A stretch of 64,000 nt of DNA from Hydrogenophaga crocea (GCF_011388215.1 NZ_CP049989.1:3100001-3164000), one strand, 5' to 3'; shown: positions 48,732-57,773, counted from the first letter of the stretch. The notes: generated by a model from the sequence alone, not told the origin. Program-made: numbers and translations.

Positions 48732-49213
48732 ACAAGAACGCCGATGCCATCCTCCTGGTCGAGGACAACCCCGACGACGCCGAGCTCACCAAGCTCGCGC
48801 TCTCCCGCCATGGCCTCGAGGGACGTGTCACCCACGTCTCCGACGGCATGCAGGCGCTCGACTACCTGTTCCGCCGCAACCAGTTCGCCAACCGCCCGGG
48901 CAGCCACCCGGTGCTGGTGTTGCTCGACCTGAAGATGCCCCTGCTCGACGGCATCGGCGTGCTCAAGGAAATCAAGAGCTCCGACCAACTGCACAACATC
49001 CCGGTGGTGGTGCTCACCTCGTCCACCGAACCGAGCGACCTGCTGCGCGCCTACGACGCCGGCACCAACGCCTACATCGCCAAACCCACCGAGTTCTCGC
49101 AGTTCCTGAGCGCCATGAAGCACGTCTGCGAGTTCTGGGTGAACATCAACCAGACCGCGCCGCCCATGGCCACGGCCGGCGTGCGCAACACCGGCTTCGG
49201 CGAGCTGCTCTGA
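48728..49213 (+). CDS. single-domain response regulator (Rcp1-like)
   Basis: Receiver-only protein of 161 residues: acidic E14/D15-type pocket in LLVEDNPDDAELTKLAL, phosphoacceptor D67 (VLLDLKMPLLDG), and lysine in YIAKPTEFSQF. The longer loop (RRNQFANRPGSHPVL) and the FxxxMKHVCEFWVNIN end are typical of Rcp1-type regulators paired with phytochrome-class kinases. It has no output domain, so it acts through protein contacts. Translationally coupled to the six-PAS kinase. Confidence 0.9.
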   Translation: MNKNADAILLVEDNPDDAELTKLALSRHGLEGRVTHVSDGMQALDYLFRRNQFANRPGSHPVLVLLDLKMPLLDGIGVLKEIKSSDQLHNIPVVVLTSSTEPSDLLRAYDAGTNAYIAKPTEFSQFLSAMKHVCEFWVNINQTAPPMATAGVRNTGFGELL

Positions 49214-49217
49214 GCCC

Positions 49218-51029
49218 TCACCAGGGGTCGACGTAACGCGCCGGCCCCGGGCGCAGCCGGGCACCGGCCAGGCCGCGCAGCAGCCAGTCGCGCGTGTCGG
49301 CGGGGTCGATCACGGCGTCGATCTCGAGTGTGGTGGCCATGGGAATCGCCGCGCCCTGTGCCACCTGGCGCGCCAGCAGTTCATCGAACAGCGCCTGCCG
49401 CTGCGGGCCCTCGGGCAGGGCCTCGAGCTCCTTGCGAAACCCCAGGCGCACCGCACCCTCCAGGCCCATGGCGCCGCATTCGGCGCTGGGCCAGGCCACG
49501 GTGAAACCCGGCGCGTGGAAACCGCCCCCGGTGAGCCCTATGGCCCCGAGACCGAAGGCCTTGCGCAGCAGCACGCTAAAAAACGGCACGCGCAGCGAAG
49601 CCGCGATCACGAACAGGCGGCTCACGTGGCGCACCTGTGCGCGCGATTCAGCCTCGGGCCCGACCATGAAGCCCGGCGTGTCGACCAGGCTCACGATCGG
49701 CAGGCCCCAGGCATCGCAGAGCTGCATGAAGCGCGCGAGCTTGTCGGCCGCGTCGGCGTCGACCGCGCCGCCCAGGTGCTGCGGGTTGCTGGCCACGAAA
49801 CCCACGGCGCGCCCGCCCAGCCGCCCCAGGCCGGTGTGCACCGCCTGGCCGAAGCCCTCGCGCAGCCAGACCACGCTGCCCGCGTCGGCCAGGCCCAGCA
49901 CCACCGGGCGGCTGTCGTAGCTGCGCACGCGGCTCTCGGGCAGGGCCTGGCGCAGGGCCAGCGGGTCGGGCGCCGGGTCGGCGGACGTGCTGCCCTGGAA
50001 CAGCGCCAGACAGTGCTTCGCCCGCGCCACGGCCTCGGCCTCGTCGTCCACCAGGATGTCGATCACGCCGCTGGCCTGCTGCACCGCGGCCGGGCCGATG
50101 TCTTCGGGCCGGTGGCGGCCCAGGCCCGCGCCCTCGACCATGGCTGGTCCGCCCATGCCGATGTTGCTGCCGCGCGTGGCGATGATCAGGTCGCAGCAAC
50201 CCAGCAGCGCCGCATTGCCCGCGAAGCAGCGCCCGGCCGCGATGCCCAGGGTGGGCACGCGGCCCGACAGGCGCGCCATGGCCGCGAAGGTGCCCACGTG
50301 CAGGCCGGCCACGATGGCCATGTCGGTGTCGCCCGGGCGCCCGCCGCCGCCTTCGGCGAACAGCACCACGGGCAGTTGCTGGTCGAGCGCGATGCCCAGC
50401 AGCCGGTCGGTCTTCTGGTGGTTGCGCATGCCCTGGGTGCCCGCCAGCACCGTGGCGTCGTAGGCCAGCACCGCGGTGCGCGCGCGCTGGTCGCCGAACA
50501 GCCCGCCGTTGACCGAGCCGATGCCCGCCACCAGGCCGTCGGCCGGCGTCTGGGCGATCAGCTCCGCCTCGCTGCGGCGCGCGGTCTGCGCCGCGATGGC
50601 GAGCGCGCCGTATTCGATGAAGCTGCCCGGGTCGCAGAGGTCCGCGACGTTCTCGCGCGCCGTGCGCAGGCCCTGGGCGTGGCGGCGCGCCACCGCCTCG
50701 GGCCGCGCCGCATCGGCCACGAAGGCCATGCGCTCGCGAAAGCGGCGCAGATCCTCGCGCTCGCCGGTCGGGGCAGCGGCCAGGGTGGGTGTGTCGGGTG
50801 GGGTCGGGCTGGGGGCCGGGGCGGCCGCGTCGAGCCGCCAGAGCGGGTCGCCGGTCTGCACCGTGTCACCGGGCTGCACCAGGCATTCGGCGAGCCGGCC
50901 GTCGCCCTCGGCGCGCAGCTCGTGCTCCATCTTCATCGCCTCGACCACCAGCAGCGGCTGGCCCTGGCGCACCGCCTCACCCGGCCGTGCGAGCCATTCG
51001 ACGACCTGGGCCTGCAGGGGGGAGCGCAA
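49218..51029 (-). CDS. biotinyl domain-carboxyltransferase fusion
   Basis: Protein of 603 residues. The N-terminal biotinyl domain (about 1-68) has the biotin lysine in VVEAMKMEHEL. After a Pro/Thr-rich linker a two-part carboxyltransferase follows (about 90-340 and 350-590: LAGTQGMRNHQKTDR, FAEGGGGRPGDTD, LVDTPGFMVGPEAESRAQ, LRKAFGLGAIGLTGG), as in acyl-CoA carboxylase beta subunits. No biotin carboxylase gene lies nearby, so the partner must be encoded elsewhere. The only start that keeps the full biotinyl domain is TTG at 51029, nine bases after the preceding stop on this strand. Substrate unknown (propionyl-, methylcrotonyl- or geranyl-CoA like). Confidence 0.85.
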   Translation of the reverse strand: MRSPLQAQVVEWLARPGEAVRQGQPLLVVEAMKMEHELRAEGDGRLAECLVQPGDTVQTGDPLWRLDAAAPAPSPTPPDTPTLAAAPTGEREDLRRFRERMAFVADAARPEAVARRHAQGLRTARENVADLCDPGSFIEYGALAIAAQTARRSEAELIAQTPADGLVAGIGSVNGGLFGDQRARTAVLAYDATVLAGTQGMRNHQKTDRLLGIALDQQLPVVLFAEGGGGRPGDTDMAIVAGLHVGTFAAMARLSGRVPTLGIAAGRCFAGNAALLGCCDLIIATRGSNIGMGGPAMVEGAGLGRHRPEDIGPAAVQQASGVIDILVDDEAEAVARAKHCLALFQGSTSADPAPDPLALRQALPESRVRSYDSRPVVLGLADAGSVVWLREGFGQAVHTGLGRLGGRAVGFVASNPQHLGGAVDADAADKLARFMQLCDAWGLPIVSLVDTPGFMVGPEAESRAQVRHVSRLFVIAASLRVPFFSVLLRKAFGLGAIGLTGGGFHAPGFTVAWPSAECGAMGLEGAVRLGFRKELEALPEGPQRQALFDELLARQVAQGAAIPMATTLEIDAVIDPADTRDWLLRGLAGARLRPGPARYVDPW

Positions 51030-51038
51030 GCGCGGCGC

Positions 51039-51383
51039 TCAGTAGATGTCGGAGTCGGCCCACTGCGACGAGGGGCCGAATTCGGGCTGCTTGGCCGGCA
51101 TGTTGAGGTTGAGCACGAACACCACCTCGCCGCCGAAGCGGCCCACGCCCAGGCTCTTCATGAGCTGCTGCTCCTGCTCCGGGCGTTCCATGCGCAGGAA
51201 GCAGATGGCCTGCTTGGTGCCTTCGTGCATGGCGGTGAGGATGTCCAGACGCGTGATGCGGCCGAATTCGCTGCACAGCTGGTGCAAGGCGGATTTCAGG
51301 CTCGACACATCGCTGTGCTGCCTGAGTTCTGCGAGTGCGCTCACCTTGTCAACTCCGGTCGGGTCTGGATGGGTCGTTTGCAT
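51039..51383 (-). CDS. conserved small protein of unknown function
   Basis: Cytoplasmic protein of 114 residues that I do not recognise. An N-terminal helix (SALAELRQHSDVSSLKSALHQLC) is followed by alternating strands (ITRLDILTAMHEGTKQAICFLRM, FGGEVVFVLNLNM), which could be a ferredoxin-like or RRM-like fold. It precedes the biotinyl-carboxyltransferase by nine bases, so the two are probably co-transcribed, but a functional link is not shown. A GTG at 51344 with GGAG eight bases upstream is a possible alternative start. Confidence 0.7.
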   Translation of the reverse strand: MQTTHPDPTGVDKVSALAELRQHSDVSSLKSALHQLCSEFGRITRLDILTAMHEGTKQAICFLRMERPEQEQQLMKSLGVGRFGGEVVFVLNLNMPAKQPEFGPSSQWADSDIY

Positions 51384-51572
51384 GCGGTTTCGCGAGTGTC
51401 GGGGGCCTGTGCGAAACCACGATGACGTTGCCTGGGCATCGTAGACGAGTCGCTACAGGAAGTCACAAGTATGTTACAAAAATCCGCCACACCCGGGCTC
51501 GGCGTGCCGCAGTTCACGCCCGGCACCCCACCTTGTGTCTCCTGAACCGCGTCCGGCGGCCGGCGCGCTCGC

Positions 51573-51578
51573 TATCCT
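51573..51578 (+). promoter_or_regulatory. -10-like hexamer just before the GGDEF/EAL gene
   Basis: TATCCT ends nine bases before the ATG at 51588 with no Shine-Dalgarno; possible very short leader. Confidence 0.3.
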
Positions 51579-51587
51579 AGCCCTGCC

Positions 51588-54509
51588 ATGCGCCGCTCCC
51601 CCACCCTGCCCACCCCGATCCCTCCCCACAACGTCGACGCCCGCGAGGCCTTCGACCGCGTTTCGCACCACCTGGTGCGCGAAGCCGACGTGTCGGCGGC
51701 CGCGTGTCTGGAGCGCCAGGGCGCGCAGTGGGCGCTGCTGGGCAGCGCCGGCCTCGACGAGGGCCAGGCCGAGGTGGTGGTGCAGCTCTGCGCCGACCTC
51801 GGGGCTGGCGAGGAATGGATCGGCGATGCCGGGCGCGAGGCGCGCTGGTCGGCGCTGGACCTGGGCCGTGGGCGGCGCGGCCTGCGCCACCTGCACTGGC
51901 TGCCCATGAGCCGCGCGCCGGGCGCGGCCATCCTGCTGATCGACGCCCAGCCGCGCGAGGAACGGCGCGAGCTGCCGGCGCTGGCCCTGATCGCCGAGCA
52001 GGCCTGCGACCTGCTGCTGGCGCTGCGCGAGGCGCGCGCGCTGCGGGCCCAGCAGCAGGTGCAGCAACGCAACCACCAGAGCCAGATCGCGCTGATCGAG
52101 CGCACCGCCTCGCTGGGCAGCTGGTCGATCGAAACCGAAGGCCAGCACCTCGAATGCTCGCCGGGCCTGCTCGCGCTCTTCGACCTTCCGCCCGATGCGC
52201 ACCCGCGCACGCTCGAAGAAATGCTCGAACGCCACGCGCCCGAGTGGCGCAACGGGCTCAAGCAGCGCATCGAGCGCTGCGCGCTGCGCGGCGAACCCTT
52301 CGACGAAGAGGTGCAGATCCTGCTCGAGGGCGTGGGCCCGAAATGGGTGCGCACCGTGGGCGACGCAGTGGAGGACCTGCACGGCAACGTGGTGCGCGTG
52401 CAGATCGCGGTGCACGACATCTCGGCCACCAAGCAGGCGCAGCAGGAGACCCTGCGCCTGGCGATGCGCCTGACCACCACGCTGGCTTCGATCACAGAGG
52501 CCTTCGTCACGCTGGACCGCCAGTGCTGCTTCACCTACCTCAACCAGGAAAGCGAGCGGCTGCTGCAGAAGACCACGGCCGACCTGCTGGGCCTGGAGCT
52601 CTGGCACGACTTCGCCCCCGCCGTGGCGCAGCGCCTGAAGGAGCAGCTCTACCGCTCGCTGCAGACCAACCGGCGCGTCGAGATCGAAGACTGGTTTCCC
52701 TCGCTGGGCAAGTGGCTCGAGGTGCGCGCCTACCCCTTCGCCGAAGGCCTGGCCGTGTACTTCCGCGACGTCACCGAGCGCCGCCGCTCGCAGGAGCAGC
52801 TCATGCTGCTCGAGACCAGCGTGGCGCGGCTCAACGACATCGTGCTGATCGCCGAGACCGCCAGCGGCAGCGACGAGCCGCGCATCGTGTTCGTCAACGA
52901 CGCCTTCGAGCTGCACACGGGCTACGCGCGCGCCGACGTGCTCGAACAATCGCCGCGCATGCTGTTCGACCTCGAGGCCGTGGGCGCGCGGCTGCACGAG
53001 CTCGCGCGCGGCCTGCGCGACACGCGCAAGGCCCGCACCGAGCTGCTGGTGCGGCGCAAGAGCGGCACGCAGTTCTGGGTCGAGCTCGAGGTGGTGTCCG
53101 TGCAGGCGGCGGCCGACGAGGTCTCGCACTGGGTGGCCGTGGGCCGCGACATCACGCAGCGCAAGACCGCCGAGGACATGATCCGGCACCTGGCCTTCTA
53201 CGACCCGCTGACCGACCTGCCCAACCGCCAGTTGCTGCTCGACCGGCTGCAGAAGGCCACGGCCAGCAGCGCGCGCAGCGGCCAGCACGGCGCGCTGCTG
53301 TTCATCGACCTGGACAACTTCAAGATCCTCAACGACACGCTGGGCCACCACATGGGCGACCAGCTGCTCAAGAAGGTGGCGCAGCGCCTGAGCGCGAGCG
53401 TGCGCAAGACCGACCTGGTGGCGCGCCTGGGCGGCGACGAGTTCGTGGTGATGGCCGACGACCTCAGCAACGACCCGGCCGCGGCCGCGCACAAGGCGCG
53501 CGTGCTCGGCGAGAAGGTGCTCAACACGCTGCGCGAGCCTTTCGGCCTCAACGGCCACCAGCATTTCGCCACGCCCAGCATCGGCGTGGCCATCTTCAGC
53601 GGCGCGCAGGCCGACGTGGGCGAGCTGCTCAAGCAGGCCGACCTCGCCATGTACCAGGCCAAGTCGATGGGCCGCAACACGCTGTGTTTCTTCGACCCGG
53701 CGATGCAATCGGCCATGACGGCCAACGCCCGCACCGGCTCCGACCTGCGCAGCGGCCTGCGCCGCGGCGAATTCCTGCTGTACTACCAGCCGCAGGTGGA
53801 CCGCGCGGGTGTGATCACCGGCGTGGAGGCGCTGTTGCGCTGGAACCACCCCGAGCGCGGCCTGATCCCGCCCTCGGAATTCATTCCGGTGGCCGAAGAC
53901 ACCGGCCTGATCCTGCCGCTGGGGCAGTGGGCGCTGGAGACCGCGTGCGCGCAGCTCGCCGCCTGGGCGCGCCGCCCCGAGACCGCGAACCTGAGCATCG
54001 CGGTGAACGTGAGCGTGCGCCAGTTCCGCCACCCCGATTTCGTCGACCTCGTGATGGCCTGCATCCGCAACAGCGGCATCCGGCCGCAGCGGCTCAAGCT
54101 CGAACTCACCGAAAGCCTGCTGGCCGACCGCATGGAGATCACCATCCAGAAGATGGGCATGCTCAAGGCCCTGGGCGTGACGCTCTCGCTCGACGACTTC
54201 GGTGTCGGGTACTCGTCGCTGTCGGTGCTCAAGCGGCTGCCGCTGGACCAGCTCAAGATCGACAAGGCCTTCGTGGCCGACGTGCTGACCGACCCCAACG
54301 ACGCGGCGATCTCGCGCGCCATCATCGCGCTCGCGCAGTCGCTGAGCCTGCAGGTGGTGGCCGAGGGCGTGGAAACCGTGGAGCAGCGCGACTTCCTCAC
54401 CTACCAGGGCTGCGACCAGTTCCAGGGCTACCTGTTCTCCAAACCGCTGCCCATCGAACAGCTCGACGCCCTGCTCGCCAACCCCATGGCGGGCATGGTC
54501 GTGATGTGA
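51588..54509 (+). CDS. PAS-GGDEF-EAL cyclic di-GMP protein
   Basis: Cytoplasmic protein of 973 residues. A GAF-like N-terminal region (about 18-160) precedes three PAS units (about 165-285, 295-410, 415-530), GGDEF (about 535-700) and EAL (about 715-965). The active motif GGDEF at 615-619 is intact, with an inhibitory RxxD site (RKTD, 606-609) at the standard five-residue spacing. The EAL motif at 747-749 is also intact, with DDFGVGYSSL present. Both synthesis and breakdown of c-di-GMP are therefore possible; such fusions are usually switched by the sensory part. Nearby PAS kinase and receiver genes may share signals, but no coupling is shown. Confidence 0.93.
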   Translation: MRRSPTLPTPIPPHNVDAREAFDRVSHHLVREADVSAAACLERQGAQWALLGSAGLDEGQAEVVVQLCADLGAGEEWIGDAGREARWSALDLGRGRRGLRHLHWLPMSRAPGAAILLIDAQPREERRELPALALIAEQACDLLLALREARALRAQQQVQQRNHQSQIALIERTASLGSWSIETEGQHLECSPGLLALFDLPPDAHPRTLEEMLERHAPEWRNGLKQRIERCALRGEPFDEEVQILLEGVGPKWVRTVGDAVEDLHGNVVRVQIAVHDISATKQAQQETLRLAMRLTTTLASITEAFVTLDRQCCFTYLNQESERLLQKTTADLLGLELWHDFAPAVAQRLKEQLYRSLQTNRRVEIEDWFPSLGKWLEVRAYPFAEGLAVYFRDVTERRRSQEQLMLLETSVARLNDIVLIAETASGSDEPRIVFVNDAFELHTGYARADVLEQSPRMLFDLEAVGARLHELARGLRDTRKARTELLVRRKSGTQFWVELEVVSVQAAADEVSHWVAVGRDITQRKTAEDMIRHLAFYDPLTDLPNRQLLLDRLQKATASSARSGQHGALLFIDLDNFKILNDTLGHHMGDQLLKKVAQRLSASVRKTDLVARLGGDEFVVMADDLSNDPAAAAHKARVLGEKVLNTLREPFGLNGHQHFATPSIGVAIFSGAQADVGELLKQADLAMYQAKSMGRNTLCFFDPAMQSAMTANARTGSDLRSGLRRGEFLLYYQPQVDRAGVITGVEALLRWNHPERGLIPPSEFIPVAEDTGLILPLGQWALETACAQLAAWARRPETANLSIAVNVSVRQFRHPDFVDLVMACIRNSGIRPQRLKLELTESLLADRMEITIQKMGMLKALGVTLSLDDFGVGYSSLSVLKRLPLDQLKIDKAFVADVLTDPNDAAISRAIIALAQSLSLQVVAEGVETVEQRDFLTYQGCDQFQGYLFSKPLPIEQLDALLANPMAGMVVM

Positions 54510-54513
54510 ACGC

Positions 54514-55854
54514 TCAGACGTTGAGCAGCAGGAAGCGCCGCTCCCAGGGGCTCACCACGTCGAAGTACTCGCGGTACTCGGTGTCCTTGATGGCGCCGTA
54601 GGCCTGGATGAAGTGCTCGCCGAACAGCTCCACGAGCGGCGCGCACTGCATGAGCTTTTCCACCGCGTCGTCGAGGTGGCGCGGCAGCTGGTGCGGCTGC
54701 TCGTAGGCGCTGCCGGTGAGCGGCTCGCTGGGCTTGAGGCCCTGCTTCATGCCCAGGTAGCCGCAGGCCAGGCTGGCGGCCAGCGCCAGGTACGGGTTCA
54801 CATCGACCCCCGCGAGCCGGTTCTCCACGCGGCGCGCCTGCGGCCCCGAGTGCGGCACGCGCAGGCCGCAGGTGCGGTTGTCGTAGCCCCAGCTCAGGTT
54901 GATGGGTGCCGAGGTGTAGCGCGACAGGCGCCGGTACGAATTGACGTAGGGCGCGAAAAAGGCCGTGGCCGCGGGCAGGTAGGTCTGCAGGCCGCCGATG
55001 AAATGGAAGAAGCGGTCGGAGGCCTCGCCGTCGGGCCGGCTGAAGATGTTCTGGCCGTCGTGAAGGCCCACCACGCTCTGGTGGATGTGCATGGCGCTGC
55101 CGGGCTGGCCCTGCATGGGCTTGGCCATGAAGGTCGCGTACATCTGGTGGCGGATCGCCACCTCGCGGATGGTGCGCTTGAACAGGAAGACCTGGTCGGC
55201 CAGCGGCAGCGGGTCGCCGTGGTCGAGGTTGATCTCCATCTGCGCCGTGCCCATCTCGTGGATCAGTGTGTCGAGCTGGATGCCTTCTGCCTCGCACCAG
55301 TCGTACATGACGTCGAAGATGTCGTCGTACTCGTTGATGGCGTCCATCGAGAAGCTCTGCATGCCCGCCTCGCTGCGGCGCGTGCGGCCCACGGGCGCCT
55401 TGAGCGGGATGTCCTCGTCGGGCTCGACCTGCACCAGGTAGAACTCCATCTCGGGCGCCACGATGGGCTTCCAGCCCTCGTCTTCGTAGAGCTTGAGCAC
55501 GCGGCGCAGCACGTTGCGCGGCGACAGGTCCACCGCCTGGCCGTCGAAGGCGAAGCAGTCGTGGATGATCTGCGCGGTGGGCTCCTTGGCCCAGGGCACG
55601 GGGCGCAGCGTGGCCGGGTCGGGGCGCAGCTGCATGTCGGGGTCGGCCACCGAGGTGTAGTCCTTCTCGGGGTAGTCGCCGGTCACGGTCATGGTGAGCA
55701 CGGCCTCGGGCAGGCGCAGGCCCACGGCGGGGTCGTACTTGTGGCGCGGCACGATCTTGCCGCGCGCCTGGCCCGCCATGTCGGGAATCAGGCACTCGAT
55801 TTCGGTGATGCGGTTGTCGTCCAGCCACTGCTGGATGCGCAAGGCGTCGGTCAT
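54514..55854 (-). CDS. glutamine synthetase family ligase (gamma-glutamylpolyamine synthetase-like)
   Basis: ATP-dependent ligase of 446 residues with the GS fold. The N-terminal beta-grasp part starts ITEIECLIPDMAGQARGK; metal and glutamate sites are in APEMEFYLVQ, IHEMGTAQMEIN and GSAMHIHQSV, with the phosphate-binding region NRTCGLRVP. The sequence type is that of PuuA-like gamma-glutamylputrescine synthetases rather than GlnA. It conjugates glutamate to an amine for catabolism. ATG at 55854 is used; a GTG at 55875 with AAAGG upstream would add seven residues. It begins 28 bases after the JmjC-type cupin stop on the same strand. Confidence 0.87.
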   Translation of the reverse strand: MTDALRIQQWLDDNRITEIECLIPDMAGQARGKIVPRHKYDPAVGLRLPEAVLTMTVTGDYPEKDYTSVADPDMQLRPDPATLRPVPWAKEPTAQIIHDCFAFDGQAVDLSPRNVLRRVLKLYEDEGWKPIVAPEMEFYLVQVEPDEDIPLKAPVGRTRRSEAGMQSFSMDAINEYDDIFDVMYDWCEAEGIQLDTLIHEMGTAQMEINLDHGDPLPLADQVFLFKRTIREVAIRHQMYATFMAKPMQGQPGSAMHIHQSVVGLHDGQNIFSRPDGEASDRFFHFIGGLQTYLPAATAFFAPYVNSYRRLSRYTSAPINLSWGYDNRTCGLRVPHSGPQARRVENRLAGVDVNPYLALAASLACGYLGMKQGLKPSEPLTGSAYEQPHQLPRHLDDAVEKLMQCAPLVELFGEHFIQAYGAIKDTEYREYFDVVSPWERRFLLLNV

Positions 55855-55882
55855 GGTGTCGCGCAGGGCCGCCACGGGCCCT

Positions 55883-56941
55883 TTACCAGTTGGTGATGCG
55901 GGGGTTGTCGAACCGGTACTCGTTGGGCACGGCCAGGTTCGAATACGAGAAGGACAGGCTGACGTCGAGCGAGCTGACCTGGTGCCACCAGCCCAGCGGC
56001 AGGAACACGGTTTCGCCGGGTTCCACCACCACGTCGAGCACCGTGGCCTGCGCGAACAGCGGGTAGCGCGCGAGGTCGGGGCGGTCGATGTCGACCGGAC
56101 TGTACACCTCGAAGTGGTTGTAGAGCAGCGGCGTCTGCAGCGGCGAGATGAAGCGCCAGCGCTTGCGGCCCACGACCTGCGTGTGGCAGAGCATGAGCGT
56201 GTCGTGGTGCAGCGGCGTGACCGTGCCCGCGGGCCCGAACCAGAACGAGGCGCGCCGCGCGAGCTGCGAGCGGTCGCAGAACGCGGGCAGCGTGCCGATG
56301 TCGTCGAGCAGCGGCGCGAAGCCCGGGCGGCCCAGCATCTCGTTGTTGGCCGTCAGGTAGTAGTCGTTGGTGGCGCCACCGGCCAGCACGCGGTCGACGA
56401 AATCGGCCAGGCGCGTCTTGCGCTGGTGCTCGAGCTTGTTCACCTCGTAGAGCGGGTCGGCGCTGCGCTCGGCCTGCACCTCGACCTCGAGGTGGCCGAA
56501 GCGCTCGCGCAGGTCCTGCGGCGACCAGCGCCGCATCGCAGGCCAGTCGCGGGCCACGTCGGTCAGCACCACGGGCCGGCTGCCGATCACATACTTGTCC
56601 ATGAACTCGGCCGGCGACACGCGGCTGCGCTTTTCGACGTGGCCATACAAAGGGTCGAGCTCGCGCAGGCGCTGCTGGTTGGCCATGACCGAGGCCAGCT
56701 TGGCATTGAGCTGCTGGAACTTGCGCGCCGCGAGGAAGGCCGGGTCTTCTTCCATCGCGCGGATGGCGCGCTCGCACTCGGCCGGGTCGAGCCCGGCCTG
56801 TGCCATGGTGGCCAGCATGGATTCGGCCGTGCAATGCCGCAGCCGGTTCTCGGCGATCCACTGCCGCCAGCCGGCGTCGAGCGCGCGAAACCCCTCGCCG
56901 CCCGGTCGGGGCGCTGGCGGGATGGCGGGGTCGTGGCTCAT
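55883..56941 (-). CDS. cupin-like (JmjC-type) 2-oxoglutarate/Fe(II) dioxygenase
   Basis: Protein of 352 residues with a Cupin_8/JmjC domain in the C-terminal two thirds. The iron triad is visible as H245/H246, D247 (PLHHDTL) and H320 (LGWWHQV), with strand-forming GRKRWRFISP between. The N-terminal about 110 residues are helical with unknown role. Such proteins hydroxylate protein side chains (ribosomal or other) or small molecules. ATG at 56941 gives MSHDPAIPP; the frame is open another 22 codons upstream. Same strand as the GS-like gene and possibly co-transcribed. Confidence 0.82.
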   Translation of the reverse strand: MSHDPAIPPAPRPGGEGFRALDAGWRQWIAENRLRHCTAESMLATMAQAGLDPAECERAIRAMEEDPAFLAARKFQQLNAKLASVMANQQRLRELDPLYGHVEKRSRVSPAEFMDKYVIGSRPVVLTDVARDWPAMRRWSPQDLRERFGHLEVEVQAERSADPLYEVNKLEHQRKTRLADFVDRVLAGGATNDYYLTANNEMLGRPGFAPLLDDIGTLPAFCDRSQLARRASFWFGPAGTVTPLHHDTLMLCHTQVVGRKRWRFISPLQTPLLYNHFEVYSPVDIDRPDLARYPLFAQATVLDVVVEPGETVFLPLGWWHQVSSLDVSLSFSYSNLAVPNEYRFDNPRITNW

Positions 56942-57016
56942 GCGGGCGCAGTATCGCACCGCCATCGTCCGCGCCAGGGCCGCTTGGGCGCGGCCGCGCA
57001 GCACCACACGCCAGGC

Positions 57017-57733
57017 TCAGGCCGCCGCCGGGTCCTTGAGCGGCCGGTGCCCGAAGACCGCGCGCCCCACGCGCACCAGGGTGGCGCCGGCGGCCACGGC
57101 CGCCTCGAGGTCGTCGCTCATGCCCATGGACAGGGTGTCGAGCGCGTGACCCCGGGCCCGCAGGTCCTCGTAGGCCTCGCGCACGCGCAGGAACACGGCG
57201 CGCTGGGCGTCGAAGCCGGCCACGGGCTCGGGAATGCTCATGAGGCCGCGCAGCCGCAAGCCGGGCAAGGCGGCCACCGCGTCGGCCAGCGCCGGCAGCT
57301 CGGCCAGCGTCACGCCCGACTTGTTGGCGCCGCCATCCACGTTGAGCTGCAGGCACACGTTGAGCGGCGCCAGGCCGGCCGGGCGCTGCTCGCTCAGGCG
57401 CTGCGCGATCTTGAGCCGGTCAACCGATTGCACCCAATCGAATTGCGCAGCAACCACCCGCGTCTTGTTGCTTTGCAGCGGGCCGATGCAGTGCCATTCG
57501 AGCGCGGCACGCGGCACGCTTTCGGCCACCAGCGCGATCTTCTCGATGCCTTCCTGCACATAGTTTTCGCCGAAAGCCGTCTGGCCGGCGGCATGGGCCT
57601 GACGGACGGCATCGGCTCCGAAGGTCTTTGAAACCGCGAGCAAAGTAACCTCTGAACTCCGCCGCGAAGCCGCTTCGCAGGCCGCTCGCAGCCGCTCCCG
57701 CACCTGCTGGAGATTGGCAGCGATGCTCGTCAT
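57017..57733 (-). CDS. yggS: YggS family PLP homeostasis protein
   Basis: PLP-binding protein of 238 residues with a TIM-barrel fold like the N-terminal domain of alanine racemase. PLP lysine in LLAVSKTFGADAV, then FGENYVQEG, WHCIGPLQSNK and LSMGMSDDLEAAV, all conserved in YggS/PROSC. It keeps free PLP in balance. It is often found beside pilT, as here, where it is divergent with a 40-base gap. ATG at 57733 (MTSIAANLQQ) is chosen; an ORF extension upstream runs into pilT. Confidence 0.93.
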   Translation of the reverse strand: MTSIAANLQQVRERLRAACEAASRRSSEVTLLAVSKTFGADAVRQAHAAGQTAFGENYVQEGIEKIALVAESVPRAALEWHCIGPLQSNKTRVVAAQFDWVQSVDRLKIAQRLSEQRPAGLAPLNVCLQLNVDGGANKSGVTLAELPALADAVAALPGLRLRGLMSIPEPVAGFDAQRAVFLRVREAYEDLRARGHALDTLSMGMSDDLEAAVAAGATLVRVGRAVFGHRPLKDPAAA

Positions 57734-57773
57734 AATCGTTTGCACATTCCTACTCGAACACGGAAAACCCGGG

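Noticed and set aside
51384..51587. Small RNA or extra gene in the 204-base divergent gap
   Set aside because: No hairpin with T run, no convincing frame with SD; only a weak -10-like hexamer before the GGDEF/EAL gene.
51474..54032. 852-residue open frame on the minus strand opposite the GGDEF/EAL gene
   Set aside because: Shadow of a well-supported plus-strand gene; no start signal or domain.
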